DNA from: an uncultured Parvularculaceae bacterium | GTDB taxonomy: Bacteria > Pseudomonadota > Alphaproteobacteria > Caulobacterales > Parvularculaceae | Assembly: GCA_947259375.1 (NCBI GenBank) | Contig: CAMYLZ010000010.1 | Span: forward strand, 1-64,000 | DNA length: 64,000 nt | Direction: 5' to 3' | In this document: positions 32,580-41,765 of the stretch, piece after piece | Layout of the letters: the number at the start of each line of letters is the position of its first letter | Numbering within the stretch: position 1 is the first letter of the stretch | Position numbers and translations under genes: made by a program | Notes under the pieces: model-generated | What the model was told of the DNA's origin: nothing | Seen by the model: the letters and a program-made list of their open reading frames with translations, nothing else | Database searches by the model: none

Positions 32580-33335
32580 TTAATATTCCAGCAGATCGCG
32601 CGGCGCATAAGCGTCCGGCGGCGCGAGGCGCCAGCCGGTTCCGTCATTGCATGCCGCACCCTCCCATTCCGCCCGCTCGGAATAGATATTGATCCGCTGG
32701 CGGAAATTCCGGCACAGCAGCGGCTTCCTGATCGGGCCGCCGGCAAGCTCCAGCTCGGTTCCCGGCGCCTTGACCAGAAGATCGCCGAAGACATAGCCGC
32801 GCACCGCGCCATCCGCCGCCACCAGCATCCAGTTGCGGTCCGTCACGCGCCCAACCACATCGACGCCGGCGCCGGACGGCAGCACTTCGACCGAGCGCGC
32901 ATGGGTGCCCGGCCCGAGGCGCACATTGGAATTGCGCGTCAGCACGTAAAGGCCGAGATCGGTCTCCACCACATGATTGAGCTCAAAATCGCCACGCGCC
33001 GCCTCGATGCGCGCATCCGGGTCGCCTTTGAGATTGGCGAGCGCATATTCGAGTGGCTCGACCACGCCGCGGGCGCGCGCGCCGCTCCAGCCCTGCGGCT
33101 TGCCGGTCGTCATGGCCTGGGTGAACGCATAAGCCAGCGCATCGCGATCGCGGCCGGAAAGCGCAATCTCATCCGGCGCGCCGGCGGCGAAATCCGCCGC
33201 ATCGCCCGCAAACGGATCAAGCTCCGACAGGCTCGCGCAGGCCGAGATGGCCAACGCCGCGATAAGCGCGGGCGCGGCTTTTGAAGCAAATTTTAGGCGC
33301 TGACGGTCGCGCGCAAAAAAACCGGAACGATGCAT
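32580..33335 (-). CDS. Lipoprotein with surface-antigen and SH3 domains
   Basis: A 251-aa lipoprotein with lipobox LAISAC. Residues ~55-130 resemble the RT0821/Lpp0805 surface-antigen domain (ALSGRDRDALAYAFTQAMTTGKPQGWSG). An SH3-type domain follows (YVLTRNSNVRLGPGTHARSVEVLPSGAGVDVVGRV), and the C-terminus carries two cysteines (LLCRNFRQRI … GAACNDGTGW). It likely sits in the envelope and binds peptidoglycan. Its stop faces the stop of the small cysteine protein, 14 bases away. Confidence 0.85.
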   Translation of the reverse strand: MHRSGFFARDRQRLKFASKAAPALIAALAISACASLSELDPFAGDAADFAAGAPDEIALSGRDRDALAYAFTQAMTTGKPQGWSGARARGVVEPLEYALANLKGDPDARIEAARGDFELNHVVETDLGLYVLTRNSNVRLGPGTHARSVEVLPSGAGVDVVGRVTDRNWMLVAADGAVRGYVFGDLLVKAPGTELELAGGPIRKPLLCRNFRQRINIYSERAEWEGAACNDGTGWRLAPPDAYAPRDLLEY

Positions 33336-33417
33336 TGGCTGCCCTCCATTTGCCGCCTCGCGGCGAGGATTTGTTTACGTTTGTTGCACAGTCTTAAACG
33401 CTTGTGGAGGCGTCAGA

Positions 33418-34584
33418 ATGGCAGGCCGGTCTCAATTGAAACAATTTATCGAGCGCGCCCGCGACGGCTCCAGCGGAGCGCGCGCGGCGCTGCTGCGCGA
33501 TCTTGCGGATCTCTATCTGGCCCAGCCCAACGCCCTTTCCGACAAGGCGCGGACAGGGTTCGACGCAGTGATGGCGCAGCTTTGCAGCCAGGCGGACCCG
33601 GCGACCCGGCGCGCGGTCGCCGCGCGCATCATGGATGCGCCGGCCGCACCCAAACAGCTCATGGTGCAACTGGTCCGATCGGAGATCGACATCGCCGCGC
33701 CGCTGCTGCGCCATGCGCTGACCCTGAGCGACGACGAGCTTATCGCGGTGATTGACGAGGCCGAGCCCGAGCGCCTGGCCGCCATCGCCGCACGCAAACG
33801 GCTGAGCGCCCGCCTCGTCGACAGGCTTATCGCATCCGGCGATGACGGCGCCATGGCGGCGCTGGTCGGCAATCATGGCGCGGCGTTGTCGCCCGGCGCG
33901 ATGCGCCGCCTGCTCGCCGCCGCCCGGCGCGATCCGGCGTTGCAGCGCCCGCTGACCTTGCGCTACGACTTGCCCGCCAATCTCCTGATTCGGATGTTTT
34001 TCTTCATCTCCCCGGCCTTGCGCCAGGACTTGCTTGCGCGGGCCGGGATGATCGACCAGGCGCTGGTCTGCGAGGCGATCGATTCAACCCGCGAGGCGCT
34101 GCTTTCCCCGGCCGCTGACGATGGCGGCGAACAAGCGGAGGCGCGCGCCGTCCTGATGGAAAAAGCCGCGTCCGGGCGCATTGACGAGGCGCTGCTCATT
34201 GCGCTGCTGAACGCCGGCGAGGCCGCTATGGCCGAGCTGGCCTTCGCCTATATCGCCGGCATCGATGCCGAGGATGCGCGGGCGATATTCAAGGACGCGT
34301 CGCTGGAAACGCTGGCGGTCGCCTGTCGCGCCTCCAGCCTGTCGCGCGACATGTTCGCGGCGCTGGCGCGCAACATCACCGGCGCAAGCGGCGGACGCCT
34401 GCCTTCGGATAATCCGCGTGCGCCGCTTATGCTCGACCTTTATGAGCGGATCTCGCCGGAGATCGCCGAACGGCTGATGCGCTTCTGGCGCATGCGCGCG
34501 CGCGCCGGGCAGGACGCGGCGAAAGTCGCCTCGCTCCTCAAAGGGGCCGACAACGCCTCGACGCCCCGGCCTCATGCAGGCTAA
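33418..34584 (+). CDS. DUF2336 protein
   Basis: A 388-aa helical-repeat (HEAT-like) protein of the alphaproteobacterial DUF2336 family: RTGFDAVMAQLCSQADPATRRAVAARIMD followed by SEIDIAAPLLRHALTLSDDELI and ARDPALQRPLTLRYDLPANLLIRMFFFISP. Function unknown. GGAGGCGTCAG precedes the ATG. A paralogue lies at 59337. Confidence 0.9.
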   Translation: MAGRSQLKQFIERARDGSSGARAALLRDLADLYLAQPNALSDKARTGFDAVMAQLCSQADPATRRAVAARIMDAPAAPKQLMVQLVRSEIDIAAPLLRHALTLSDDELIAVIDEAEPERLAAIAARKRLSARLVDRLIASGDDGAMAALVGNHGAALSPGAMRRLLAAARRDPALQRPLTLRYDLPANLLIRMFFFISPALRQDLLARAGMIDQALVCEAIDSTREALLSPAADDGGEQAEARAVLMEKAASGRIDEALLIALLNAGEAAMAELAFAYIAGIDAEDARAIFKDASLETLAVACRASSLSRDMFAALARNITGASGGRLPSDNPRAPLMLDLYERISPEIAERLMRFWRMRARAGQDAAKVASLLKGADNASTPRPHAG

Positions 34585-34604
34585 TGCGCAAAGCCGCAAC
34601 GCCG

Positions 34605-34940
34605 CTAGTCGAGAAACGCCCGGCCTTCACGATCCTCGATTTCGACGACCCACAAATCAGGATCAATCGCAACCTCCTTGCCGAGCCAGGCGTCAATCTT
34701 CATCTCTATTTCATCTGTTTGCTGATCTTCACCCAACGGTTCGCGCCACACGGCGTTGCCGTCAAGGTCTCGGCTTTGAATGAACAACCGCGCCGCGCCG
34801 CGCCCCATAAACACTTTCACGGCGACCGCCCCCGCATCCGGATCGCCGCGCCGGACAACGGTGGCGAAAGCCCCCGCCCCTTGCGCCCGGCGCAGATGCG
34901 CCGCCACCCGCAGATGGGTTTTCACTCGCGGTTCGGTCAT
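34605..34940 (-). CDS. DUF1491 protein
   Basis: A 111-aa protein of the DUF1491 family: RVKTHLRVAAHLRRAQGAGAFATVVRRGDPDAGAVAVKVF and a C-terminal DPDLWVVEIEDREGRAFL. Family members are small, alphaproteobacterial and uncharacterised. The ATG 34940 has GGAG seven bases upstream; the frame to 35024 is a GC extension. Confidence 0.9.
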   Translation of the reverse strand: MTEPRVKTHLRVAAHLRRAQGAGAFATVVRRGDPDAGAVAVKVFMGRGAARLFIQSRDLDGNAVWREPLGEDQQTDEIEMKIDAWLGKEVAIDPDLWVVEIEDREGRAFLD

Positions 34941-35236
34941 CACAATGCTCCGGGTCCGGCGCCATGCGCGCGGCGCCGTCTTGTCGAATTTCGCCGGCCT
35001 GCGCAAGCGCGCATCGCACTGCACAAAAGGGATTGCGCCGCGGCGCTTTGGCGATTACGCTCAGGATCACTAGGGGAGAGATTCAATATACCAACGAAGT
35101 ATGCGGGGGCGGCGCCGTATTGCACCCTGCAGGCTTCATCCGCACGCTGTCATTAGCGCTTGCGTTTTTCAGCAAGATAATTTAGTACGATTAGTAACAT
35201 TTTAACCACTGTGATTAGCCATTGTGAAACGCGATC
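34941..35236. other. Gap of 296 bases between DUF1491 and PadR genes
   Basis: No supported ORF. The last 80 bases are AT-rich (AATTTAGTACGATTAGTAACATTTTAACC) and probably hold the PadR promoter and operator. ATTAGTAAC/GATTAGCC-like repeats are seen but are too weak to assign. Confidence 0.4.
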
Positions 35237-35809
35237 ATGCCTAGCGCCGAACACCGAAAACTCACCGAGCTTGAAGGTTCCGCCCTCGCCATCATCGCGC
35301 GAAACGGCGCCTGCACCGCCTATGCGATCAAGGAGACCTTTCGCAAATCCCCGTCTTCCTTCTGGTCGGGCAGCGCCGGCGCGGTCTATCCGCTGGTCAA
35401 GCGGCTCGAGGCGCGCGGATTGATAACCTCGCAAGCCGACGAGAATGACGGCCGGGCGCGGCGCGAATTCACGATCACGACCGAAGGCGAAGCGGTGCTC
35501 GCCGACTGGCTCACCGATGTCGAGCGCGCCGCCAATCCCGGTTACGACCCGTTGCGCACAAGGCTGTTCTTCGCCGAGCTGATGCCTGAGGGCGTGCTGG
35601 ACGGGTTTCTCACGGAAGTCGACGCCAAGATGAGGGCGAATGGCACGCCGCCGGATATGGAGCTGCGCCATGTGCCCTCCGTGCACTGGATCTGGCGCCG
35701 CTTCCGGCATGGCGCGCTCGCGGCCTTTTCCAACTGGCTGAAAGACAATCAGGCCGAACAGCGCCCTGACGCAGCCGGCCCTGCCGCTCGTCCGGCCGCG
35801 CGCCAATAA
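35237..35809 (+). CDS. PadR-family transcriptional regulator
   Basis: A 190-aa regulator with an N-terminal winged helix (LEGSALAIIARNGACTAYAIKETFRKS, then AGAVYPLVKRLEARGLITSQ and RARREFTITTEGEAVL) and a C-terminal helical PadR-type dimerisation region. No strong ribosome site. It may control the MFS gene 115 bases downstream on the same strand. Confidence 0.92.
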   Translation: MPSAEHRKLTELEGSALAIIARNGACTAYAIKETFRKSPSSFWSGSAGAVYPLVKRLEARGLITSQADENDGRARREFTITTEGEAVLADWLTDVERAANPGYDPLRTRLFFAELMPEGVLDGFLTEVDAKMRANGTPPDMELRHVPSVHWIWRRFRHGALAAFSNWLKDNQAEQRPDAAGPAARPAARQ

Positions 35810-35924
35810 AAATACCCACCCCCCATATCGCCGCGCCGGCAAATATGTTTAGACCGTCCAAAGATTAGCGCGGGCCAATACACCGCGCCGCATGAACGCG
35901 CGCCTCAATCGCGGAGGATGATCC

Positions 35925-37196
35925 TTGGCGAAAACCATCCGTACACTGTCGGCGCTGTTGCTCGCCGCCTTCATCCTGATCGCCGGCAACGGCCTGCAAG
36001 CGACGCTTTTGTCGGTGCGCGGCAATATCGAAGGCTTTCCGCTCAGCCTTATCGGCCTGTTGATGTCGGCCTATTTCTTCGGCTTTATCCTTGGCTGCCG
36101 CTATGCGCCGCATCTGGTCAAGCGCGCTGGCCATATTCGCGCCTTTACCGCGCTCGCCTCTGTCGCCTCGGCCTCGGCGCTGGCGCATGCCATGGCGGTC
36201 GAGGCCGGCGTCTGGATCGGCCTGCGCGCCGTCACCGGCTTTTGCCTTGCCGGCCTTTACATGATCCTTGAAAGCTGGATCAACGAAACCGCGACCAACG
36301 AGACCCGCGGCAGCATTCTCGCCGTTTACCGCATTACAGACCTGACCGCCGTGACCGTCGGCCAGTTGCTGCTGGCAAGCGCCGACCCGGCGCATTTCAC
36401 GCTGTTCGCGGTCGTCTCCATCCTGATTTCGCTAGCGCTGGTGCCGGTGGCGCTGACCACCGCCGCCGCCCCGCAACCGATTTCCAATGCGGCGCTCGAC
36501 CTGCGCAAAATTTTACGCATTTCGCCTTTGGCTGCGGCGGGCTGTTTCGCTGTCGGCGCGGCGAACGGCGCGTTCTGGGCGGTCGGCCCGGTTTTCGTGC
36601 AGCGCCTCGGCTATGAAATTTCGCTGGTCGCCGCCTTTATGAGCGCGGTCGTCATCGCTGGCGCGGCATCGCAATGGCCGCTTGGTTTTGCTTCGGACCG
36701 GGTCGACCGGCGTTATGTGATCATCGCGGTTGCGGCGGCCTGTGCGGCGAGCGGCGTCGCGCTTGGTCTCGCCGGGGGGCAAGCGGCCGCGCTTCTCCTC
36801 ACCGGCGGCGTTGCGTTCGGATTTTTCGCCATGCCGCTTTTCGGCCTGGCGATCGCCCACGCCAATGACCGCGCCGAACCGGATGAATATGTCTCGCTTA
36901 ATGCCGGCCTGTTGCTGCTTTACGGCGCGGGCGCGGTCGCCGGCCCGGTCATCGCGCCGCTGATCATGCAAGGCGCAGGCGCAGGCGCGTTGTTTTTCTA
37001 CACCTCCGGCGTCTATTCCCTACTGGCCCTGTTCGGCCTTTATCGCCTAACGCAACGCGAGGGCGTCAGCGAAGACCACCGCGAAGACTTTGTCTCCGTA
37101 CCCAGAACATCGCCCGGCGTGTTTGAAATGAACCCGCATCTGGAACCGGACGAAGCCGTTGAAAAAAAAATCGAAGACAACGCTGAAGCGCGCTAA
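35925..37196 (+). CDS. MFS transporter (YcaD/YfkF-like), TTG start
   Basis: A 423-aa, twelve-helix MFS permease: LLLAAFILIAGNGLQATLLSVRGNIEGF, the A-motif region GFILGCRYAPHLVKRAGHIRAF, and DRVDRRYVIIAVAAACAASG in the second half. The start is TTG with GGAGGATG eight bases ahead; no ATG fits. The tail is a 40-residue acidic cytoplasmic region. Substrate unknown; efflux of a toxic compound under PadR control is a guess. Confidence 0.9.
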   Translation: MAKTIRTLSALLLAAFILIAGNGLQATLLSVRGNIEGFPLSLIGLLMSAYFFGFILGCRYAPHLVKRAGHIRAFTALASVASASALAHAMAVEAGVWIGLRAVTGFCLAGLYMILESWINETATNETRGSILAVYRITDLTAVTVGQLLLASADPAHFTLFAVVSILISLALVPVALTTAAAPQPISNAALDLRKILRISPLAAAGCFAVGAANGAFWAVGPVFVQRLGYEISLVAAFMSAVVIAGAASQWPLGFASDRVDRRYVIIAVAAACAASGVALGLAGGQAAALLLTGGVAFGFFAMPLFGLAIAHANDRAEPDEYVSLNAGLLLLYGAGAVAGPVIAPLIMQGAGAGALFFYTSGVYSLLALFGLYRLTQREGVSEDHREDFVSVPRTSPGVFEMNPHLEPDEAVEKKIEDNAEAR

Positions 37197-37205
37197 GGCC
37201 CCGTC

Positions 37206-37640
37206 TCACGCGCCGGCGATCCGCGCCAGCAAGGCGGCGAGGCGCGCGGCCTCGGCTGGCGTCAGATGCGCGCCCATCTGCGCCTCGATTGCGCCGGCGT
37301 AAACCGGCCACATGCGCTTGAGCACGCCCCGTCCCTGCCGGGTGATCGCCAGCATGCGGCCGCGGCCATCCGCCGGATCGACGGATTTTTCCGCATAGCC
37401 CGCATCCGCGAGCCGGTCGGCGATCCGCGAGATATTATATTGCGGCAACAAGAGCCGCGCTTCGAGCGCTTGCAACCGCAAGGGCGCGCGCGCTTTTCTG
37501 AGCTCCAACAGCGCGTCATACCAGGCGAGCGGCGGCATGCCGGCTGCTTTCAGCGCCGCCTCAACGCCTTCATAAGCCGCGCGATGGGCGCGCAGCAGCA
37601 TCGCCCAGGCGGCGACGGTCTGTTCGTCCGGTTTCGTCAT
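37206..37640 (-). CDS. MarR-family transcriptional regulator
   Basis: A 144-aa MarR protein: KAAGMPPLAWYDALLELRKA, then LRLQALEARLLLPQYNISRIADRLADAGYAEKSVDPADGRGRMLAITRQG with the wing, and a C-terminal dimer helix. ATG 37640 is preferred to the adjacent GTG. Divergent from a GST gene 83 bases away, so probably regulates it. Confidence 0.93.
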   Translation of the reverse strand: MTKPDEQTVAAWAMLLRAHRAAYEGVEAALKAAGMPPLAWYDALLELRKARAPLRLQALEARLLLPQYNISRIADRLADAGYAEKSVDPADGRGRMLAITRQGRGVLKRMWPVYAGAIEAQMGAHLTPAEAARLAALLARIAGA

Positions 37641-37723
37641 CACCGGCTTGTTACATGCACCTGCATTGAAACGCCAGTCGGGGTTTTTTATGCGTTTGCA
37701 TGCAATAATAGCGGAACACGCCC

Positions 37724-38398
37724 ATGTCCCACGCGCCGCACAGCGAATTTCATCTGGTCAGCCATCATCTGTGCCCTTACGTGCAGCGCGCCGTGATCGT
37801 GCTGACCGAAAAGAAGATCGACCATCGACGCACCTATATCGACCTTGCCAACAAGCCGGACTGGTTTGTCGCGCGCTCGCCGCTGGGGCGCACGCCATTG
37901 CTCGAGATTGGCGATGCGGTTGTTTTCGAAAGCCAGGTGATCGCCGAATATCTCGACGAGATCACCGGCGGCGCGCTGCATCCGCGCGACCCGCTGGCAA
38001 AAGCGCGTTGCCGGTCATGGATCGAGTTCGGATCGGAAACGCTGAACGCCATTGCCGGATTTTACAATGCGAAAACGCCAGACGCCTTTGCGGAAAAGAC
38101 CGCGGGCTTGCGCGCCAAATTTGAACACATCGAGCGCGAGATCGACGGGCCATGGTTCGCCGGCGAGAATTTCACGATGATCGACGGCGTCTGGGGCACG
38201 GTGTTCCGCTATTTCGACGTGTTCGACGCGATCAGCGATTTCGGCGTGCTTGACGGGCTTGGCGCCGTCGCCGCCTGGCGCGCGAAGATCGCCGGACGCC
38301 ACTCCGTCAAAAGCGCGGTGACGGACGATTATCGCGAAAGACTGACCGCGTTTTTGAAAGCCCGCGACGCGCATCTGTCGGCATTGATCGGAAAATAG
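37724..38398 (+). CDS. Glutathione S-transferase family protein (omega/CPY type)
   Basis: A 224-aa GST. Thioredoxin-like N-terminal domain with HHLCPYVQRAVIVL (Cys about 17, glutaredoxin-like CPY), KPDWFVARSPLGRTPLLEIGD (cis-Pro) and FESQVIAEYLDE. All-helical C-terminal half. Likely detoxification, thiol-transferase type. Divergent from the MarR gene. Confidence 0.93.
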   Translation: MSHAPHSEFHLVSHHLCPYVQRAVIVLTEKKIDHRRTYIDLANKPDWFVARSPLGRTPLLEIGDAVVFESQVIAEYLDEITGGALHPRDPLAKARCRSWIEFGSETLNAIAGFYNAKTPDAFAEKTAGLRAKFEHIEREIDGPWFAGENFTMIDGVWGTVFRYFDVFDAISDFGVLDGLGAVAAWRAKIAGRHSVKSAVTDDYRERLTAFLKARDAHLSALIGK

Positions 38399-38419
38399 GC
38401 AGCGATTACGGCAGACGTT

Positions 38420-39655
38420 TTACGCCGCGTGCCGGCCCATGCGCTCGCGCCGGAATTGCGCGACACGGTCGAGCTGGCTTTGAATGTCGGCGCCGCCGCC
38501 GGGCAGCGTCGCCGCGTGCATTTCCTTCAGGCTGCGGCGTATGGGAAGATAAAAGCGCGCGACCGTGCCTTCGCCCGGCGCCGAGGCCAGTTTCAACGCG
38601 CCGCCATGAAGCTTTGCGAGCTTATAGGCCATGGAAAGGCCGAGACCGGTTCCGGTTGCTCCGCGCACGCCGCTTTTGTGAAGATTGGTGAACCGCTCGC
38701 CCAGCCGCGCCAGCGCCGTCTGGCTCATGCCGACGCCGGTATCGGCGACAGTAAATTCAATCGCGCCACCGCGTTCCGCCACGCGCAGCGTCACCGCGCC
38801 GGCGGCGGTGAACTTCACCGCATTATTGAGCAAATTGATCAGGATGCGCCGCACCGCGTTCTGATCGATCATGGTCTCCGGCAGGCCGTTTTCGATCTCA
38901 ATATTGAGCGACAGGCCGGCGCGCTCCGCCTCGCTGCGGACCATTTCCGCGCAGGTTCTGGCGAGCGGCGCGGCCGCGACAAGCGCCGGCGCCAAATCAT
39001 AGCGCCCCGCGTCAAGGCGTGCGGCGTCGAGGATCGAAGCGATCAGCTCGCCCGCATGGCCGCCGGTCGCGTGAATGAGCTCGGCATATTCCTTGTATTT
39101 TTCATGGCCCAGCGGCCCGAAAGCTTCGGACCGCAACGCCTCGGCGAATTGGACGATGGCGTTGAGCGGGGTTTTCAGCTCATGGCTGAGATCGGCGAGC
39201 ATGTCCGCGCCGCCTTTATCCGTCATGCGCGCGCCGCGTTCCGACGCCGCGCGGCGCTCGCGCAGGGCTGCAAGCTCCGGCCCGCGGTCGCGGATCAGCG
39301 CCGAAAAGGCGTTGCCGCTGGTGACCAGCGCGATCTCCGCGAAAATCGCCCCGGCCTGCGGGCGCAGCATCCGGAATTTCACCCGCTCGGCAGGCTGGTC
39401 GGCGCTTTTGGCGCAGGCGCGCGCCATGGCCTGCTTGATTTCCCCGCGATCTTCGCGCCCGGCAAAATCGAGGATCGAACGGCCGCGCAATTCCGTTTCC
39501 CGGCCCATGGCCGCCTCGGCCCCGCGGCTCATGGCGAGAATTTCGCCATCGAGGGACAACCGCAACACCCAGTCGCCCTGGCTGGCGCGCCATTCGACCG
39601 CCTCCCGGCCTTTGCCGGTCAGCTTCCCGAAAAATGCAAAAGGTCGAAATGCCAT
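38420..39655 (-). CDS. PAS-domain sensor histidine kinase
   Basis: A 411-aa kinase from the proposed start MAFRPFAFFG. PAS-like domain at residues ~30-125 (DWVLRLSLDGEILAMSRGAEAAMG). DHp domain with the phosphorylatable His in DLSHELKTPLNAIVQFAE (about 158). HATPase with INLLNNAVKF, VADTGVGMS, GTGLGLSMAYKLAKLHGG. No membrane helix: cytoplasmic. An ATG at 39757 is also in frame. A CtrA-like box just upstream of it makes the later start more likely. No response regulator gene is adjacent. Confidence 0.9.
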   Translation of the reverse strand: MAFRPFAFFGKLTGKGREAVEWRASQGDWVLRLSLDGEILAMSRGAEAAMGRETELRGRSILDFAGREDRGEIKQAMARACAKSADQPAERVKFRMLRPQAGAIFAEIALVTSGNAFSALIRDRGPELAALRERRAASERGARMTDKGGADMLADLSHELKTPLNAIVQFAEALRSEAFGPLGHEKYKEYAELIHATGGHAGELIASILDAARLDAGRYDLAPALVAAAPLARTCAEMVRSEAERAGLSLNIEIENGLPETMIDQNAVRRILINLLNNAVKFTAAGAVTLRVAERGGAIEFTVADTGVGMSQTALARLGERFTNLHKSGVRGATGTGLGLSMAYKLAKLHGGALKLASAPGEGTVARFYLPIRRSLKEMHAATLPGGGADIQSQLDRVAQFRRERMGRHAA

Positions 39656-39763
39656 CCGAAACCTTTGTCCCTGCCAAAGCGGCGTTCGCGTTGCGAGAAC
39701 CGCCCTCGCTTTCGCATGGGAGAATCGATTCGTTAACGCCCATTCACCATGCGCCAAGGGACG

Positions 39764-39778
39764 TTACCAAAAGATTAA
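39764..39778. promoter_or_regulatory. CtrA-like box upstream of the histidine kinase gene
   Basis: TTAC-CAAAAGA-TTAA, one mismatch from TTAA-N7-TTAA, on the plus strand, 109 bases from the preferred start. GTTAACG at 39732-39738 is a further half site. It suggests cell-cycle control, but such boxes occur by chance. Confidence 0.3.
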
Positions 39779-39922
39779 CCCGAAAAATCCCGAAATCTCG
39801 CCCGCAAGCAGCGCAAAACGGTCGAATTTGACAAGAATTCCGTTAGGATGATGAGCGTCGCATTAACGGATGGGGCGATAGGGTGACGATGCTGCAAGAT
39901 GTCGTCACAAGTGGGAGCATTC

Positions 39923-40966
39923 ATGTCTCAGTCGCGTAGAATGAAGTGGCCGCGTAGCTTGTCTGGAATTCAGGGGCGCCGCGCGGGACAGCGAAAGGTC
40001 CGCCCGGCGGCGGCGTTCGCTGCGCTGGCCGCCGGTTTTGTCGCCACCGCCGTTTCCGCCGACACCCTCGCCCAACCGAAAGACAACACGCTCGAACGCC
40101 AGGCCGCGGATTATGTCCGCTTCCGCGAGGATGTCGCCGCCATCGAGGCGATGCCGTTCACCGATGAGGAAGTCACCCGCGAAGCCCATCGCCGCCTCGC
40201 CGCCCATGACTCAGAAGGGCTTTCGGGCGGCTGGGTCGCCTATGCGGCGCTGGTCGCCGCTGATTCCCCCGCCTTCGCCGCAGCGCTGCAAGAGGAAATC
40301 AAGAAGAAGCCGAGCCGCCGCAAAGGCGTCATTGGCGGCGTGAACGGGCTGATGGCGAATATCGCCGCCGATCCGCATTTTCTGCGAAACCTGCCTGGCG
40401 CCGAGGAAGCAATCGCCAGCGTGCTCGCCATGACAGTGCAGGACGGCGCCCGCATTACCGCGCTCGGCGAAGCTTTCAAGATGCAGGCTTACGCCTTGCA
40501 AAAGACGAGCTGGGGCAAGAAACGGATTTCACCGCCGCAATCGCGCCTCGATGAAGCGCGCAGCTTTGGCCTTGCCCGCGCCGAACCGGCGACGCCGGTG
40601 TTTGAACGCGCCAATCTCGGCGGCGTCATGGCGCCGTCGCTCGCCAAGGCGCGCGCCGAATGGGCCGCCGACTGGGGCGCGGAGAGCATTGAGGGCCGCG
40701 TCAGCGAGAAAAACGCGGAGGTCATCATCGACCGCATTCTCAATCTCGCGGCGCGTTATTCAACGAATTCGCTCAATCCCCGCCTGGTTGAAGTCTACGC
40801 CCAGAACGCCAAGGCCGAACGCTGCCTTTCCCTGGCCAAGCTGACCCTCGATCAATGCATCGCCGCGACTCGCACGCCTTATGAGGAAGCCTTCTGCCTC
40901 GGCGAGCATGGCCTTAAAGACGTCGCAACCTGCAATGGCTGGGTCGCCGACGCCGGCGCGAGCTGA
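39923..40966 (+). CDS. Conserved-looking exported hypothetical protein
   Basis: A 347-aa protein with a Sec/Tat-like N-terminus after a basic stretch (RPAAAFAALAAGFVATAVSADTLAQ). The remainder is helical, with two C-terminal cysteine pairs (AERCLSLAKLTLDQCIAATRTPYEEAFCLGEHGLKDVATCNGWV). These are in the style of Caulobacterales/Parvularculales-specific periplasmic proteins. ATG 39923 has GGGAG six bases ahead; an ATG at 39899 has none. No function recognised. Confidence 0.75.
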   Translation: MSQSRRMKWPRSLSGIQGRRAGQRKVRPAAAFAALAAGFVATAVSADTLAQPKDNTLERQAADYVRFREDVAAIEAMPFTDEEVTREAHRRLAAHDSEGLSGGWVAYAALVAADSPAFAAALQEEIKKKPSRRKGVIGGVNGLMANIAADPHFLRNLPGAEEAIASVLAMTVQDGARITALGEAFKMQAYALQKTSWGKKRISPPQSRLDEARSFGLARAEPATPVFERANLGGVMAPSLAKARAEWAADWGAESIEGRVSEKNAEVIIDRILNLAARYSTNSLNPRLVEVYAQNAKAERCLSLAKLTLDQCIAATRTPYEEAFCLGEHGLKDVATCNGWVADAGAS

Positions 40967-40996
40967 GCGGCTCGTCAACAGCGTAATCGCCAATTG

Positions 40997-41026
40997 CAGC
41001 GCCGTAGCTTTGCGGCGCTGTTGGTT
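40997..41026 (+). terminator. Terminator after the exported hypothetical gene
   Basis: CAGCGCCG / CGGCGCTG stem (about 40997-41020) followed by TTGGTTTTG. Moderate T run. Confidence 0.7.
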
Positions 41027-41067
41027 TTGACCGATCCCCGTCTTTCCCGTGCTATGCTGAAAGGGCC

Positions 41068-41751
41068 ATGATGACGGGGGCCATGTTGACGCAAAAACCC
41101 TCCCCAGAGTGCTGGGCGGAACGGCGCGCGGCGATGATTGCCCGCCAGCTCAAGGCGCGCGGCATCGCCAATGAGGCGTTGCTCGCCGCCATGAGCGCGG
41201 TCCCGCGCGAGGCCTTTGTGCCTGAGGCGAAACGCGCCGCCGCCTATGACGACAGCGCCCTGCCGATCGCCGCCGGCCAGACCATCTCGCAACCCTTTAT
41301 TGTCGCCCGCATGCTGGAACTCGCCGAACCCGGAAAAGGCGAGAGGGCGCTCGAGGTCGGCGCCGGTTCCGGCTATGCGGCGGCGGTGCTCGGCCGTCTA
41401 TGCGCGCGGGTATTCGCCATTGAGCGGCACAAGGCGCTGGCTGAGGAAGCGGCGGCGGTGCTCGCACGCTTTGGCGCCGGCAATGTCGAGATCATCCATG
41501 GCGACGGCGCCGAGGGGCTCGCCCGCGCCGCGCCGTTCGACGTGATTATCGTATCGGCCGGCGGCGCGGAGATCCCGCCGGCTTTGCGCGCCCAGCTCTC
41601 CATTGGCGGGCGCCTCGTCATGCCGGTGGGCCGCGCGCCCGGCGGGGTGCAGACCCTGATCCGGCTTATCCGCACCGGGCCGGAAACATTCGAGACCGCC
41701 TATTTCGATCCGGTGGTGTTCGTGCCGCTGATCGGCGGCAAAGCAGATTGA
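41068..41751 (+). CDS. pcm: Protein-L-isoaspartate O-methyltransferase
   Basis: A 227-aa PCMT repairing isoaspartyl residues with SAM. Family motifs: VPREAFVPEAKRAAAYDDSALPIAAGQTISQPFIVARM, the SAM loop ALEVGAGSGYAAAVLG, and FDVIIVSAGGAEIPPAL, GGRLVMPVG. Typical length; start MMTGAM with GAAAGGG upstream. Confidence 0.95.
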   Translation: MMTGAMLTQKPSPECWAERRAAMIARQLKARGIANEALLAAMSAVPREAFVPEAKRAAAYDDSALPIAAGQTISQPFIVARMLELAEPGKGERALEVGAGSGYAAAVLGRLCARVFAIERHKALAEEAAAVLARFGAGNVEIIHGDGAEGLARAAPFDVIIVSAGGAEIPPALRAQLSIGGRLVMPVGRAPGGVQTLIRLIRTGPETFETAYFDPVVFVPLIGGKAD

Positions 41752-41765
41752 ACCACTTCCGGCGA

